From Hevea brasiliensis (taxonomy: Eukaryota; Streptophyta; Magnoliopsida; Malpighiales; Euphorbiaceae), in contig NC_079498.1 in assembly GCF_030052815.1 (NCBI RefSeq), forward strand, positions 96,419,378-96,483,377: a DNA stretch of 64,000 bases, in the 5' to 3' direction. Shown piece after piece: positions 50,114 to 62,699 of the stretch. Each line of letters opens with the position of its first letter. The first letter of the stretch is position 1. Below the pieces are notes generated by a model, which saw only the letters and a program-made list of their open reading frames with translations, did not search any database and was not told the origin of the DNA. The position numbers and the translations under genes are program-made.

Positions 50114-53100
50114 TGTAACACCCCCGTTGTATAGCCTGGTATATTTCACTGTTCCGGTGACCGGTGTCGGTCCGGACAATTAATGGGATTAGGGCCACAC
50201 TTAAGACAATTTGAGAAGCCATAAACACAAATAATTAGTAATGTTTAATTAGTTAACTATAAATAAGAAAAACAGAACATAAGAGGTTAAACGAGCCGAG
50301 AGTCACAGCGATGAGTGACCTCCTCGGGAATGACTGCGAAGTCATTCTAAACTCAAATTTCGAACCGTAAAAAGTGACGCTGCGGTCCTTAGGACCCTTA
50401 TGAACACAGTGGAAAAGAGAAAACCACGAAAAAGAATCATAAGCCAGTCAAATAATTAGGTCGAGCCGGAAGAAATATTGGATTATTTGCAAACCGGATG
50501 AGCCGAGGGTCAATTTGGTCAATTGACCCCGAGAGCTGACTCCTGACCTAACTGTCAAATAAAATCGGAGAAAAGAAAATTTCGGAATCGAGAATAAAAT
50601 TAAAGAACTAATAGAGAAATAAATAGAAAAAAAAAAAAAAAGAAAAGGAAAGAGGTTGGAAAAGTCAAAGTTGATGACATCATTAATGATGTCATAAACA
50701 AATTTATTAAATATTTATTAAATTTGATATTTATGGTCTTCCATAGCAAAATAAATAAAAGAAACAAAAGAAAAAAAATTAAATTCATCATCTTCAAAAG
50801 GAAAAACGTGACTCACTCTTCCCTCTCACTTATTTCATCTTCCACCATGGATAAGTCTAACCAAGCTTTTGAAACCCTAAATTAAACATGCTTTCCCTAA
50901 AATTCTCCACATGAATTTCATTATTGCATCTTGAAGAGTATAGAAGAAGCATAAGAAAGCAAGAAGAAGAAGGAAGAAGAAGAACAAAAAGTGAAGATTT
51001 AAGGTTCACCTAAGGTTAGTATGCTAAACTCTTCATTTATCCATTCAAATGCACATGTGATGGTTGAAAGTGAGCTTAGAACTTGATTTAAATGAAACAA
51101 ATATGGGGGAAGAATTAAACTGAAATTTTGGGCAGCTTGAGAGGAATATGATTTGCATGGATATGATACATTTGAATGAGTTTAGAAACCTTTCTTGGTT
51201 GAATGATTAGTATTAAAACCATTAAGTGTGATTAATTGCAACAAAGTAGTGAAATTGATGAGTTAGGGTTTTAAATGCTAGGGTTGTGAACCAAATTTTG
51301 GGAAAAATGCATAAATGGCATGTTGGACTTATTGTGAAGTGAAATAATGGTCAATTATGACCAAATAAGTTGTGTGGGAATTGTTGGAATAAAAATCAAA
51401 TTCGTAGGTCAATGGTCATGCTGCTGGCAGCATGACCAAACCACTGAAGGACCAAAACTCAAATTTTACAAGTCCAATTGATATGCCACCAATTGGAGAT
51501 GAAAATAGACATAAAGAGCACAATTTTCATTAAGGAACCATGGCCAAAAACTGACCAAAACTTGGTGAAACAATTGACCAAAGTGAATTGATTGCTGGCT
51601 GCCACTGCACCAAACTGACCAAATGAACAGTAACTGTTCATTTAGTCATAACTCGAGCTAGGTTGGTCAAATTGACCTGAAATTTTACCAGCAATTAGAT
51701 ATGATATAGACCTAAAACTTTCATGAAGAACACCAACCCAAATTAGGCCATTAACCCTTTCAAAATCATTGAGCAAAATTAAATTACTGTACTGAGATTC
51801 TGCAGAATTTTCATTGAGCAGCAATGTTTGGATGGCTATAACTCTCTCTAGAAAACTCGGATTTAGGCGATTCTTGAACCGATGGAAACCTAAGACATAG
51901 TACAACATTTCATATGAAGAAAGTGAGACCAAATTATGAACTTAACTTGGTCAAATTATTAACCAAAGTTGGACCAAAAATCTGCCAGCACTAAAATCTC
52001 AGTATGAACAGTACATATGAACAGTAAACTTATTTTGGCCATAACTTGAGCTACAAAACTCCGATTGGGGTGATCCAAAAATGAGAATACACTTAAGACA
52101 ATAAGGAACATTTTCTATGAAGGAAGTTTTGTCAAATTCTAACAGTAGATCGACCAATGGAACAGTACAACTTTGGAGAACCAAAACCGAAAATTGGCAA
52201 TTTTGCCAAAATGACCTAAGCTTTAAACAAATGACCAAAACCAACAAGTTTGGTGACCAAAATGTGGTATGTGGGTGAAGTTGGAGTTCCCATACCCATT
52301 AAGCCTTAGAAAGTCAATAATTTGACTTGAATAGTGCAGTGAATAGTAACCCGAAACACAAAATTTTGAGAACGTCTAATTTAACACGTTAGAGCTAGGT
52401 AAATATGAAGTTAAGTTTATTTTGGATTTATTTTAAGTTTTAGTACTGAAACATTGGAAAATTTCGTGTTTCAGTGGAAAAGAATACCGGGACAGAACCC
52501 GAGGAGTCGAGTCAAGGCCAACAGGCGACTCGTTTGAGGTTTGTGCACAACATATACTTTTATAATCATCTTTTGCATAATGTTTTGAATAATGTGAAAT
52601 ATTGGATTATAGCATTTTCATGATGTTTGATTTAAATTGTGAAAGTTATTGTGTATATTTGAAATGACAATGTTTAGCAAATTGTTAAGATAAGTTTTGA
52701 AACCACAGTGTCATGACCATATATTTGAACACCTCACTAGCACGACTAGTGGGGGTAATTAGTTTCGAATTTTGATTCCTTCTCTGGAGAAGTGTTGAGG
52801 TGTGCCAGTAGAAGAGGATGTGAATGGATATCCATATATTTGAGCTAGCTAGCCTTGTGATATGATTTCTCTTTAGCCTCTGGCTATTGAGATTCATGTG
52901 ATTTCTCTTTAGCCTCTGGCTATTGAGATTCTATTTGTTTCGAATGGCGTGATCTAACTGTGGGTTTTATGAAATTTGTTTTGATACTTTGAAATGAACT
53001 TGGTTTACAGGTAAAATCTCACAATGCATGATTGTATTTAATTTTCATGTTTAGCCAAATTTTTGAATGAATGTGCTTTAAGTTTTGCATAAAGATTATT

Positions 53101-53815
53101 TTAGTATATTGTGCACCACTGAGTCCTAGTACTCGTGATAGCTTTATTGCCGCAGATCTGAGACTAGAGGAGCAGCAGATCGAGTCACTGAGGTGTGTGA
53201 AGTCATCACTTGAAGCCTTCGGGTATAATTTATACCCTAATCAGTAAATACTTCTTTTGATGTATATATTGCACATAAATGTATGGACATGTAAAAATGG
53301 GTCTTGAGCAGCTTGTACACAAATTTGTATGAAGTTTGTAATAAAGTTTAGTTTGTGTTTCTTTTGATATAAATTTGTAAGGTTGTGTACAAATTGTTTT
53401 GTTTTTAATGAAATATGAATGATATTGATTGACAGTATTTTGAGAATTATTGAACTTGTGAATCTTGAGAAATTGATTGAGTTTGATTGTGAAACTGAAG
53501 TAGTGGTTGAGAAAAACTTTTAGAAGTGTTTTTTACAGGTATTCGAAGAACGGTTTTCTCAAAATACAGAGGAAACTCTGTCAAAATTTTTATAAAATTT
53601 GCGAAAAACTAAAATGGCCAAAAATATTAATTAGTTTTAATTTCAACTAAATGTTTTAAACACTTATTAGAAATGCTTACCACTTATCAAAAATAGGAAA
53701 ATTGTTTTAAAATCCCTTGTAGGGTACTTAATGAGTTATCGGTAGGTGAAGTGCGGTAGTTCATTAGGTATTCTACGGGATCATGTGATGCCTTACAGAG
53801 GGGTAAGGTGTGACA
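50114..53815 (+). repeat. 3' LTR of copy A
   Basis: A direct repeat of 41610-45304. Most visible differences sit at CAG, CTG or CCG trinucleotides. It carries the same 36-bp duplication (from 52864). Confidence 0.95.
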
Positions 53816-55351
53816 CTGTATTTTGAGAAAATAGTTCTTCAAATACCTGTAAAAAGCACTTCTAATAATTTATCTCAATAACTTCATCAATTTCACAACC
53901 ATCCCAACCAATTTCAACATCAATTCTCAATTTCCAAAATTCAACAATCATCAAAATACTATTAATCAATTTTATTCAAATTAAAACAAAATACTTCCAT
54001 TCATATTTCATTAAAGATAAAACAATTTATATACATCATTCCAAAAATTTACATAAAAAAAAATCCAACTAAAATTTGTTAGAAGTTTTATGCAACTCTA
54101 TACAACTACTCATAACCAATTTTACAAGTCCATACAGTTACATACATCAAAATAGTTTTTACAATCAGGGTATAAAATATACTCGATAGAACTTCAGGGT
54201 AGATCTCCACAATCCTCAGCAGCTCGCTCTGCTACTCCTCTAGTCTTTATATCTGCGACAGCAATAACAGCCATCGCTGAGTACTAGGACTCAGTGGTGC
54301 ACAACATAGTAAAATAATATTTATGCGGAATTTAAATCATATTTATTCAAAAATTAAACTGAACATGCGATATCAATACAAAATATGATTTAAAAAATTT
54401 TAGTTCAAACAATTTTATTTCAAAAGTCTCAAAACCATTTACATAAAAATACACAATTTTATCATGCCATTCGAAACAAATATAATCTCAATATCCAGAG
54501 GCTAAGGAGAAGTCACATCACAAGGCTAGTTAGCTCAAATATATGAGAACACATTCTTTTTATTCTTCTACTGGCACACATCTCAACACTTCAGCCAGAG
54601 AAGGAATCAAAATTCGAAACTGATTTCCCCCACTAGTCATGCTAGTGAGGTGTTCAAATATATGGTTATGACACTGTGGTTTCAAAACTTATCTTAACAA
54701 TTTACTAAACATTTATTGCCATTTCAAACATACATAAATAAACTTTCAACAATTCAAAGCAAAAGCATAATACACATTTTATGCACTTTGTAAATGAATT
54801 TTAAAGCATATTGATGTTGTGCACAAACCTTATACAAGTCGCCTCTTGGCCTTGACTCGATCCCTTGGGTTCTTTTTCGGTATTCTTTTTCACAGAAACA
54901 CACAGTTTCATAGTGTTTCAGTGTCAAACTTAGCATAAATCTAAAAATAAATTCAAATTCACTTTTATCTAGCTTATATATATGCTAAACTTGACGTTCT
55001 TTAAAATTTGTGTTTCGGGGTTACTATTCACTATACTATTCAAGTCAATTTTTTGACTTTCTAAGGCTTAATAGGTATGAGAATTTCAACTATACTCACA
55101 TACCACATTTTGGGCACTAAATTTGTTGGTTTTGGTTATTTACTCAAATTCTAAGTCTTTTAGGTAAATTTGCAAATTTTCAGTTTTTGTGTCTTATGTT
55201 ACACTGTTCTATTGGTCATTTTGTTATTAGAATTGGGCTAAGTTTTCTTCATAGAAATTGTTTCTTATTGTCTTAACTTTATTCTCCTTTTTGAATCACT
55301 CAAATTGGAGTTTTGTATCTCAAGTTATAGCCATTTAAATTATGGCTGCCG
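53816..55351 (-). mobile_element. Tekay-type LTR copy C, right piece
   Basis: This continues the LTR interrupted at 41609, beginning with the second CTGTA. It is clearly more diverged from A and B than their LTRs are internally. It stops at 55351, where copy B begins. The two pieces add to about 1.77 kb, roughly half of a 3.7 kb LTR, so the rest of C should lie to the right of copy B, outside the window. Confidence 0.83.
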
Positions 55352-58300
55352 TGTCACACCTTACCCCTCTGTAAGGCATAATATGATCCCGTAGAATACC
55401 TAATGAACTACCGAACTTCACCTACCGATAACTCATTAAGTACCCTACAAGAGATTTTAAAACAATTTTCTTATTTTTGATAAGTGGTGAACATTTCTAA
55501 TAAGTATTTTAGACATGTAATTAAGTTGAAAGCTAGTTGGAAATTTTAGCCCATTTTATTTTTTCGCAAATTTTATAAAAATTTTGACAGAGTTCCCTCT
55601 GTATTTTGAGAAAACAGTTCTCAAATACCTGTAAAAAGCACTTCTAAAAATTTTCTCAACAACTGCTTCAATTTCAAACTCAATCTCAAATAATTTCTCA
55701 ACACATTTATCAACTTTCAATTTCAAATCCAGTATCCAATGATCATCAAAATACTAACAATCCATTTCATTCAAATTAAATAAAATAGTTCCATTCATAT
55801 TTCATTAGAAACAAAATAATTTGAATAGATCATTACAAAATTACATTAAGAGAATTTCAAACTACAATATATATTACAACTTTATACAAATTTTATACAA
55901 CTGCTCAAGACTTATTTTTACATGTCTATACATTTATGTGCAATATATATACATCAAAAGAAATATTTACAATTAGGGTATAAATTATACCCGAAGACTT
56001 TAGGCTGAATGATCCTTAATCTTTAGCAGTTCAGTCTGCTGCTCCTCTAGTCTTTGTATCTGATAAAGAATAAAGCTATCACGAGTACTAGGACTCAGTG
56101 GTGCACAACATACTAAAATAATCTTTATGCAAAAATAAAATCATATTTATTCAAAAATTTGACTAAACATGAGCATTAAACACAAAACATAAATTATGAG
56201 ATTTTAATGCAAACCACGTTCATTTCTAAGTATCAAAACACATTTCATAAAACCCACAGTTAAATCATGCCATTCGAAACAAATAGAATCTCAATAGCTA
56301 GAGACTAAAGAGAAATCACATCACAAGGCTAGCTAGCTCAAATATATGGATATCCATTCACATCCTCTTCTACTGGCACACCTCAACACTTCTCCAGAGA
56401 AGGAATCAAAATTCGAAACTAATTACCCCCACTAGTCATGCTAGTGAGGTGTTCAAATATATAGTCATGATACTGTGGTTTCAAAACTTATCTTAACAAT
56501 TTGCTAAACATTGTCATTTCAAATGTACACAATAACTTTCACAATTTAAATCAAAACATCATAAATAAGGTCACAATACTTTCAACAATTCAAAGCAACA
56601 GTAAAATGCATATTTCATTCATTTAATCAATGAATTTTTAAAGCATAGTGATGTTGTGCACAAACCTCAAATGAGTCGCCTTTTGGCCTTAACTCGACTC
56701 CTCGGATTCTGTCCTGGTATTTTTTTCCACTGAAACACACAATTTTATAGTGTTTCAATACCATAATTTAACATAAATCCAAAAATAAATTTAACTTCAC
56801 TTATACCTAGCTCTAACGTGCTAATTTCGACGTTCTTGAAATTTTGTGTTTTGGGTTACTATTCACTGCACTATTCAAGTCAAATAGTTGACTTTCTAAG
56901 GCTTAATAGGTATGGGAACTCCAACTTCACCCACATACCACATTTTGGTCATTAAACTTGTTGGTTTTGGTCGTTTTCTCAAAGCTTAGGTCATTTTGGC
57001 AAAATTGTCAATTTTCGGTTTTGGAGTTCTAAGTTGCACTATTCCATTGGTCAATCTACTGTTGGAATTTGATAAAACTTCCTTCATAGAAAATGTTCCT
57101 TATTGTCTTAAGTGTATTCTCATTTTTGGATCACCTCAATCGGAGTTTTGTAACTCAAGTTATGGCCAAAATAAAATTACTGTTCACGTGCACTGTTCAT
57201 GCTGAGATTTTGGGTTATGGCAGATTTTGATCCAACTTTGGTCAGTAATTTGATTAAGTTAAGTTCATAATTTGGTCTAAATTTCTTCATATGAAATGTT
57301 CTACTATGTCTTAGGTTTCCATCGGTTTAAGAATCGCCTAAATCGGAGTTTTGTAGAGAGAGTTATAACCCTTCAAACATTACTGCTCAATATAAATTCT
57401 GCAGAGTTGCAGGTTTGGTAACTCAACTTTGCTCAATAATTTGAATAGGTTAGTGGCATAATTTGGGGTGGTGTTCTTCATAACAGTTTTAGATCTATAC
57501 CTTATCTAATTTCTGGTAAAATTTCAGGTCAATTTGACCTTCCTAGCTCGAGTTATGACCAAATGAACAGTTACTGTTCATTTGGTCATTTAATCTTGAT
57601 GGCAGCCTGCTCTCATTTCACTTTGGTCAATTTGTTCACCCAGTTTTGGTCAGTTTTTGGGCATGGTTCCTTAATGAAAATTGTGCTCTTTTATGTCTAT
57701 TTTCATCCCCAATTTGTGGCATATCAATTGGACTTGTAAAATTTGAGTTTTGGTCCTCCAAAATGGGTTTGGTCATGCTGCATTGGACCTACGAATTTGG
57801 TTTTCATTCCAACAATTCCCACACATCTCTTTTGGTCATTATTGACCATTTTTCATCTCACAATAAACCAAAGTCATCATTTACCAATTTCTTAAATTTT
57901 CTCCCAAAACCCTAAGGGTCAAGAACCCTAATTCCTCAATTTCCTCAATTCATGAATTCTAAGTGTACAAGTCTCACTTACTTACTCAATCAAGCATGAG
58001 TACCTCTTTAATTCTAACAATTTCTATCAAACCCTAATTAATTTCATGCAGACCAACTTTCATAAAGCTTCATACATGAGTGATTTCTTGAGTTTCTATG
58101 TAATTTGCTACTTATTCAAGCTCACTTCTATGCATTTTACTCAAATTAAGTTAGAGAGAGGGACTTACTTGTTGAGCAGAATTTGTAATTCCAAATCATC
58201 ACTTCTTTTTGATCCTTCTTATTTCAAATCTCTCTATCAAAGCCAAAGAGCAAGACCTTACTTTGGTAAGTATGAAATTTGTGAAGGAATAATAGGGTTT

Positions 58301-59064
58301 AAGAAGCTTAAATGACCATTAATGGAGGAAATTGAAAAGAAAAAGAAAGAGAAAAGAAAGGGGAGCCGGCTGAATTTTTTTAAAGAAGAAGAAATGACTT
58401 TTCCTTCTAATTTTTTAAGTATTTTAAGTGAAATTTTATGTATTTGACTTGGTCAAAAAAATTGGAAAATTAAAATTAATTTTTGACATCACAATGATGT
58501 CATCCACATAATGCAATAAACCTTTTTATTTTCTTTTTCAATTTTCTTAAATTTCTTATTAGTTCTTTAATATAATCCTTGATTCAAAAATTTTTATTTC
58601 TCCGATTTTATTGGACAGTTAGGTCAGGAGTCAGCTCTCGGGGTCAATTGACCAAATTGCCCCTCGCCGGTTTATCCCGGTTTGCAATTAATTCCATATT
58701 TCTTTCGGTTCCCTGACCTAATTATTTGATTGGCTTAACAGTTCTTTTTCAAGATTTTCTCTTTTCCACTGTGTTCATAAGGGTCCTAAGGACCGCAGCG
58801 TCACTTTTTACGGTTCGAAATTTGAGTTTAAAACGACTTCGCATTCGTTCCCGAGGAGGTCACCCATCGCTGTGACTCTCGGCTCGTTTAACTTCTTATG
58901 TTTTGTTTTTCTTGTTTATACTTAACTAATTGAACATTACTAATTATTTGTGTTTATGGCTTCTCTAATTGTCTTAAATGTGGTTCTAATCCCCTTAATT
59001 ATCCAGACCAACACCGGTCACCGAAACATTGAAATCTACTAGGCTATGCAAACGGGGTCTTACA
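55352..59064 (-). repeat. 3' LTR of copy B
   Basis: About 3.7 kb. Its plus-strand left end is TGTCACACCTTACCCC and its right end is GGGGTCTTACA. It aligns with both LTRs of A along its length, with one copy of the 36-bp unit that A has in duplicate. Confidence 0.92.
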
Positions 59065-59067
59065 ATT

Positions 59068-59080
59068 CTCCCCCCCTTAA
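59068..59080 (-). other. Polypurine tract of copy B
   Basis: A G-rich tract on the minus strand (complement CTCCCCCCCTTAA), directly next to the LTR. Confidence 0.85.
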
Positions 59081-59111
59081 AATAAATTTCGTCTCGAAAT
59101 TTTACCTGGTA

Positions 59112-60838
59112 TCAATCTCTGAACAGCTGTGGGTGCTGTCTCCTCATGTCCTCCTCTCGTTCCCAAGTAGCCTCCTGGCCCGAATGATGGTTCCACAGCA
59201 CTTTTACCAATGGTATCTGCTTATTTTGTAGCTGCTTCACCTCATAACCCAGAATCTCTATGGGTTCTTCTTCATATGTGAGGTCTGGATTTATTTCAAT
59301 TTCCTCTACTGGTAGTACATGAGATGGGTCTGCTCGATACCTCCTCAACATAGACACATGGAAGACATTATGTATCTTTTCCAACTCTGGAGGTAGTGCC
59401 AACCGATATGCCAAAGGACCCACTCTTTCCAAAACCTCATATGGCCCAATGAAACGAGGACTCAGTTTCCCCTTTCTGTCGAATCTCATAATTCTCTTCC
59501 AAGGAGAAACCTTGAGGAAAACTTTCTCACCCACTGCATACTGAATATCCCTTCTTTTCAAATCAATGTAGGACTTCTGACGGTCTGATGTAGTCTTAAG
59601 TCGACCTCTAATCACCCTGATTTTCTCTTGATTCTTTGAACGATTTCGGGTCCAATCATCTTTCTTTCACCCACGTCATCCCAACACAACAGGGTTCTAC
59701 ATTTCCTGCCATACAAAGCTTCATATGGAGGCATCCCAATGCTTGATTGGTAGCTGTTGTTGTAAGCAAACTCAATCAAAGGTAAGTGTGTATCCCAACT
59801 ACCCTCAAACTCAATCACACAAGCCCGTAGCATGTCCTCCAAGATCTGAATTACCCTCTCAGACTGGCCATCTGTCTGTGGGTGGAATGCAGTACTGAAG
59901 TTCAATCTAGTTCCTAGGGCTCTCTGAAGACTACCCCAGAATCTAGAAGTGAACCTAGGATCTCTGTCTGATACAATGGATACTGGCACTCCATGAAGTC
60001 CCACAATTTCATTAATGTACAACTTGGCCAATCTTTCTAAACTGTAGTCCATCCGAACTAGCAGAAAATGAGCAGATTTAGTCAGTCTGTCAATAATGAC
60101 CGAAACTGCATCATGACTCTTCTGTGTCCTCGGAAGTCCCATCACAAAATCCATTATTATTCTTTCCCATTTCCATTCTGGTACTGGTAGTGGATGTAAC
60201 AACCCAGTGGGTACTTGATGCTCTGCCTTTGCTTGCTGACAAGTCAGGCATTTGGATACAAACTCTGCCACATCTCTTTTTAAACCCATCCACCAGTAAT
60301 GCTCCTTTAGCCCTCTATACATTTTTGTGCCACCAGGGTGCATGGCAAAAGGAGACTCATGTGCTTCCTTCAAAATAATCTGCCTCAAATCAACATCAGT
60401 AGGAACACACATTCTGCCCTGGTGTAGCAGTAGATCGTCATCTCTGATTGAGAATTCTGGTTTCTTGCCCTGTCGGACTTCTTCCATCAACTTCTGATAC
60501 TTCTGATCATTCTGAGCAGCCATTTTAATCTGATCAATCAACACTGGTTGTACATGCCATGCAACTGCTATCTGCCCATCATCATTAATCTCTAAGCTGG
60601 CATGCAATGATCTTAACTTATGTACCAAAGACAAAGGAGTAACCCATAGACTTGCCATAGTCTTGCGACTTAAGGCGTCAGCCACAACATTAGCTTTCCC
60701 TGGCTGATAGTCTATCAGACAATCATAGTCTTTTATTAACTCTAACCATCTCCTCTGTCTCAAATTCAACTCTTTCTGGGTGCCCAAATACTTCAAACTC
60801 TTATGATCTGTATAGATGTAACACTTTTCCCCATACAA
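59112..60838 (-). pseudogene. Copy B RNase H end, integrase and chromodomain
   Basis: One frame of 408 codons (60838-59612) is open. It covers the end of RNase H ([30 protein letters not shown]) and the integrase zinc-binding segment ([19 protein letters not shown]). The integrase core follows with first Asp ([11 protein letters not shown]), second Asp ([14 protein letters not shown]) and Glu ([14 protein letters not shown]), so the catalytic triad is complete. A frameshift at about 59613 leads into 59615-59112, which holds the C-terminal SH3-like part (GKLSPRFIGPYEVLERV) and a chromodomain-like end (EILGYEVKQLQNKQIPLVKV, LWNHHSGQEATWE). This is the best preserved chromovirus enzyme in the window. 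Confidence 0.9.
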
Positions 60839-60949
60839 ATAGTGTCTCTAGATCTTAAGAGCAAACACAATAGCTGTAAGCTCCAAATCATGTGTTGGAT
60901 AGTTCCTCTCATGCGGTTTTAGCTGGCGTGATGCATAGGCAATGACATT

Positions 60950-61165
60950 TCAATCTTGCATCAATACACAGCCTAACCCATTGTGAGAAGCATCACTATA
61001 AACTGTATATTCTTTACCCGGAGTAGGTAAAGTCAGGACTGGAGCTTCAGTCAAACATCTCTTCAATTCATCAAAACTCTGTTGGCATTTGTCAGTCCAC
61101 TGAAATTTTACATCTTTTCTAAGCAGCTTGGTCAATGGAGATGCCAACATGGAGAATCCCTTCAC
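60950..61165 (-). pseudogene. Copy B RNase H, first part
   Basis: It encodes SPLTKLLRKDVKFQWTDKC, CLTEAPVLTLPTPGKEY and [18 protein letters not shown], then stops where copy A continues [10 protein letters not shown]. The remainder follows out of frame in 60950-60840. Confidence 0.85.
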
Positions 61166-61197
61166 AAATCTACGGTAGTATCCAGCTAAACCTAAAA

Positions 61198-61662
61198 CTA
61201 CAATTTACGTGACATTTCAGGTGGCCTCCAATTAAGGACAGCTTCAATCTTACTTGGATCTACCTTAATGCCCTCTTCTGATACTACATACCCCAAGAAA
61301 GATATCTCCTTCAGCCAAAATTCACATTTCGACAATTTGGCATATAGCTGTTTCTCCCTCAAAGTCTGCAGTACAATCCGCATATATCTATCATGCTCTT
61401 CTGCATTCCTCGAATAAACCAATATATCATCTATGAATACCACAACAAACTGGTCGAGGTATGGTCTGAAGATAGTGTTCATCAGATCCATAAAAGTAAC
61501 CGGAGCATTAGTTAACTCGAATGGCATAATCAAAAACTCATAATGGCCATAGCGGGTTCTGAAGGCAGTTTTAGCAATACTCTGCTCTTGTACTTTCAAC
61601 TGATAATAACCTGATCTCAGGTCAATTTTGGAGAACACACCGCACTTCAACCGATCAAACAA
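61198..61662 (-). pseudogene. Copy B reverse transcriptase, main part
   Basis: An open stretch of 154 codons covers the RT palm and fingers: [37 protein letters not shown], the catalytic [12 protein letters not shown] and [20 protein letters not shown]. The first part of RT (61910-61700) is in other frames, ending out of frame after RPVLFVKR. Confidence 0.88.
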
Positions 61663-61707
61663 GTCATCAATGCGGGCAATGGATATCTCGTTTTATAGTC
61701 ACCTTAT

Positions 61708-62688
61708 TCAACCGCCGATAATCAATACACAAGCGGAGAGTGCCATCCTTCTTTTTACAAACAATACCGGGCGCTCCCAAGGTGACACACTAGGGCGGAT
61801 AAAGCCCTTGTCAAGCGATTCTTGCAATCGCACTTTCAACTCTTTCAATCGCAGTGCCATTCTATATGGCATTATGGAGATTGGGTCCACACCAGGCATA
61901 ACATCAATATCAAACTGCACCTCTCTTTCTGGAGGTAATCCTGGCAATTCATCAGGAAATACATCCGGAAAATCACATACCGTAGAGATGTCCCTCAGTG
62001 CTGGACTCCCCACTTGGGTGTCTATCACATGTGCCAAGTATGCTTCACACCCCTTTCTGATCATTCTTCTGGCCAGTGTAGCCGAAATGATGTTTGATGG
62101 CAGTAAATGTCTCTCCCCGTGTATTACCACATCACCGTACAGAGGGAGACCAAAAGTGACTGTCTTCAGTCTACAGTCAATCATGGCGTGATGCCTGGCT
62201 AACCAATCCATGCCCAAGATAATATCATAATCTCTGAAGGGCATTTCAATCAAGTCTGACAGGAAAACATGTCCTTGGATCACCAAAGGACAGTCTCTAT
62301 AAATTCTGTTGACCCGGACCTCTTGTCCTAACGGACTAGTTACTAGCACTTCAAAATCCATTTGCACACATGGAACAGCAAGTGAACTGACTATGCTAGC
62401 ACTAACATATGAATGGGTTGAACCCGGATCAAACAATACAAATACTTCTTGATCAGAGATAGAGAATATACCAGCTACCACGTCAGAAATCTCAGCCTCT
62501 TCTCGCTGTCTTATTGTGTAGATTCTGGTTGAAGCACTTCCTTGTCCTGATCGACCAATCGTGCTCGATCGCTCAAGTAGTGCCTCTACCTCTACCTCTT
62601 CCTCTGCCAACTGACTGTGAACCTCTGAGAGTAGGACTCTGAATAGATCCCTCGGCAGTAGTAGGAGCTGGACTATATCTCGGAGCAC
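61708..62688 (-). pseudogene. Copy B protease and RT start
   Basis: A 326-codon frame holds the aspartic protease (VLFDPGSTHSYVSAS, YDIILGMDWLARHHAMIDC) and the linker to RT ([38 protein letters not shown]). It shifts frame before the conserved [14 protein letters not shown] box, which reads as [14 protein letters not shown] in the wrong frame. Confidence 0.88.
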
Positions 62689-62699
62689 TAGTATAGTCT

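Larger units (their letters stand above)
41610..53815 (+). mobile_element. Complete Tekay-type Ty3-gypsy chromovirus, copy A
   Basis: A 12.2 kb element flanked by the perfect 5-bp duplication CTGTA (41605-41609 and 53816-53820). The LTRs are 41610-45304 and 50114-53815 (about 3.7 kb each, starting TGTAACACCCCCG and ending GTGTGACA). The interior of about 4.8 kb has primer binding site, gag, protease, RT, RNase H, integrase, a chromodomain-like C-terminus and polypurine tract in gypsy order. The long LTRs plus the chromodomain place it with the Tekay (Del) chromoviruses. The LTRs are very similar to each other, implying recent insertion, yet the coding region carries many frameshifts. Confidence 0.95.

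Noticed and set aside
41610..53815. Methylation-driven C-to-T decay as the cause of copy A frameshifts
   Set aside because: The differences at CHG sites are mostly indels and scrambles rather than C-to-T or G-to-A, so simple deamination does not explain them.
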